Positions 13,787-14,826 of a stretch of 14,826 bases of DNA are shown here, in pieces. Below the pieces are notes generated by a model. It was given only the letters and a program-made list of their open reading frames with translations, made no database searches and was not told where the DNA came from. The position numbers and the translations under genes are program-made. This DNA is from Nitrospirota bacterium (GTDB lineage: Bacteria > Nitrospirota > Thermodesulfovibrionia > Thermodesulfovibrionales > JdFR-85): contig JAADGU010000015.1 of NCBI GenBank assembly GCA_013152195.1, positions 1 through 14,826 on the forward strand, written 5' to 3'. Each line of letters opens with the position of its first letter. The first letter of the stretch is position 1.

Positions 13787-14359
13787 ATGGACATAAAGAA
13801 TTTCGAGTTTCTTCATTATCGAATACAATCTGTTGCAATTGGACATCTCGCGATACTCTATGTATTGGAGTGGAACAATGTGCCATCGGTCAAAATCTTT
13901 TTCGGTGAAGAGCAAGTCATCGAGGGACGCGCGACCGCATTCACCAACGCTGCAATTGAAGCAGCACTAATACATTGTCGAGCATTGCTCGAGTTTTTAG
14001 GCTTGGCTGCAGGTGACGAGAAAACACTCAAACAGAGAAAGGGAGTCAGAAACGATGATATCGTGATTGAAGATTTCGAGGGTCCAAGTGGGCCATTGAA
14101 GAAAGTCACGCCTATCGAAGCGTCGCGCCCCTATGAGGGTTCACCGCAAGAAGCGGAAACAGCTTTAGCATACGTATTACACACGACTAACAAGGCTCTT
14201 GCTCACTCGACACGCGGATTTTCAAAATCTAACGAAGCGTCTCGCCTCATTGAAATAGCGTTTCGCGGCGTACCGACTTTGATGGTGAACTATTTTTACA
14301 ATCGTATGGGTATCGAGGCTCCAAAATACAAACTTCCTGTCCGGTCTCGCAATGTTTAA
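13787..14359 (+). CDS. protein of unknown function, weakly HEPN-like
   Basis: I do not recognise this 190-residue protein. It is soluble, with helices around 16-30, 54-73 (AAIEAALIHCRALLEFLGL) and 121-145 (LAYVLHTTNKALAHSTRGF). The distant pairing of 'CRxLxEFL' with 'NKxLAH' recalls uncharacterised HEPN-type proteins, but the Arg of the R-x4-6-H nuclease motif is not in place (Thr133 instead), so this is weak. Ten of its twelve arginines use CGN codons, whereas valS and mutS favour AGG/AGA, which suggests recent acquisition. The ATG has AGGAA directly adjacent, a poor initiation context. It follows hicBA by about 130 bp; that gap holds a 22-codon frame (13687-13755) and a short direct repeat. 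Confidence 0.7.
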   Translation: MDIKNFEFLHYRIQSVAIGHLAILYVLEWNNVPSVKIFFGEEQVIEGRATAFTNAAIEAALIHCRALLEFLGLAAGDEKTLKQRKGVRNDDIVIEDFEGPSGPLKKVTPIEASRPYEGSPQEAETALAYVLHTTNKALAHSTRGFSKSNEASRLIEIAFRGVPTLMVNYFYNRMGIEAPKYKLPVRSRNV

Positions 14360-14399
14360 CAATCGCATACTCACGGACACAAAAACCACAGCGGTGAAA

Positions 14400-14826
14400 A
14401 TGCTGAAAGAAGTTTTTACAAAAAAATACCTTTTTATTGCCCTGATAATTGTTGCAATCCTTTCCCCTGTTATTTCCCTTGCAGATGCTAACAAGATTTT
14501 CAAGGAAAACAATAGGGCTGTTGTTGTGGTAGTAACTTACAACGAAAAAGGCAAGGCGATAAGTCAGGGAAGTGGATTTATTGTAAGAGCAGATGGAGTA
14601 ATAGTAACAAACTATCATGTTATAAGCAATGCAAAAGATATTAAAATAAAGGTAGGTGATAAAGTTTTAGATGTTGAAGGCTTGCTTCTCGCAGACAAAG
14701 AAAATGACCTTGTTATTCTCAAAGTAAAAGGGGGAAATCTTACTATAGTAAAGCTTGGGGATATTCAAAAAGCAACTATCGGAGAAACAGTCTATGTAAT
14801 AAGCAGTCCGCAGGGACTTGAAAATA
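14400..14826 (+). CDS. exported trypsin-like serine protease, 5' part (runs off the window)
   Basis: The frame is open to the window end (142 codons seen). Residues 1-28 form a signal peptide or membrane anchor: a basic start (KEVFTKKY), a hydrophobic core, and a likely cleavage after SLA. A chymotrypsin-fold protease domain of the DegP/HtrA type (S1C) follows: SQGSGFIVRADGVIVTNYHVI with catalytic His73, then DKENDLVILKV with catalytic Asp103, and VYVISSPQGL leading to the serine region outside the window. It probably acts in the periplasm or at the membrane. Whether PDZ domains follow cannot be seen. ATG 14400 is chosen; an in-frame GTG at 14394 is possible. It starts 40 bp after the preceding gene and is more AT-rich. 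Confidence 0.88.
   Translation, partial: MLKEVFTKKYLFIALIIVAILSPVISLADANKIFKENNRAVVVVVTYNEKGKAISQGSGFIVRADGVIVTNYHVISNAKDIKIKVGDKVLDVEGLLLADKENDLVILKVKGGNLTIVKLGDIQKATIGETVYVISSPQGLEN

Noticed and set aside
14222..14618. Minus-strand open frames near the right end
   Set aside because: They are antisense to the unknown gene and the protease signal-peptide region and show no recognisable features.

Overview
The window is a stretch of bacterial chromosome that mixes housekeeping genes with small accessory modules. Moderate GC, heavy use of AGG/AGA for arginine in the core genes, and the gene set (valS-nadC run, larB, mutS, ahcY, a receiver protein with an acidic linker) suggest an environmental anaerobe of the Nitrospirota or Desulfobacterota type. 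That placement is inference; no marker here fixes the phylum.

Left part (1-6300), read on the minus strand. An octamer tandem array runs straight into the encoded CCA end of a tRNA-Arg(ACG) gene that has its own strong promoter. A 148-bp element with inverted-repeat ends follows. Next is a valS operon: valS, then a small beta-repeat-like gene broken by a frameshift whose start overlaps the valS stop, then nadC. A near-consensus promoter lies upstream of valS, and a short open region in its leader may be a gene remnant. Further upstream is a receiver-domain protein with a long acidic linker and a tandem helical C-terminus resembling a polar scaffold more than a transcription factor.

Centre (6300-9700), plus strand. 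larB (nickel-pincer cofactor synthesis) and mutS (mismatch repair) lie in tandem, divergent from the receiver gene. nadC and LarB both belong to nicotinate metabolism, but they are in different transcription units.

Right part (9700-14826) is mostly accessory. It holds a NYN-domain nuclease-like gene, a PIN/RHH toxin-antitoxin pair, the core gene ahcY, a hicBA pair, a gene of unknown function with different codon usage, and the 5' part of an exported trypsin-like protease. Non-coding repeats fill the gaps. The most striking structure is around the PIN/RHH pair: two diverged copies of one non-coding unit lie next to each other. One copy is interrupted by the 702-bp toxin-antitoxin segment, bounded on both sides by AACACA, and the other copy is uninterrupted with AACACA once. 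This looks like a filled and an empty site side by side. The pair's promoter and operator straddle one insertion boundary.
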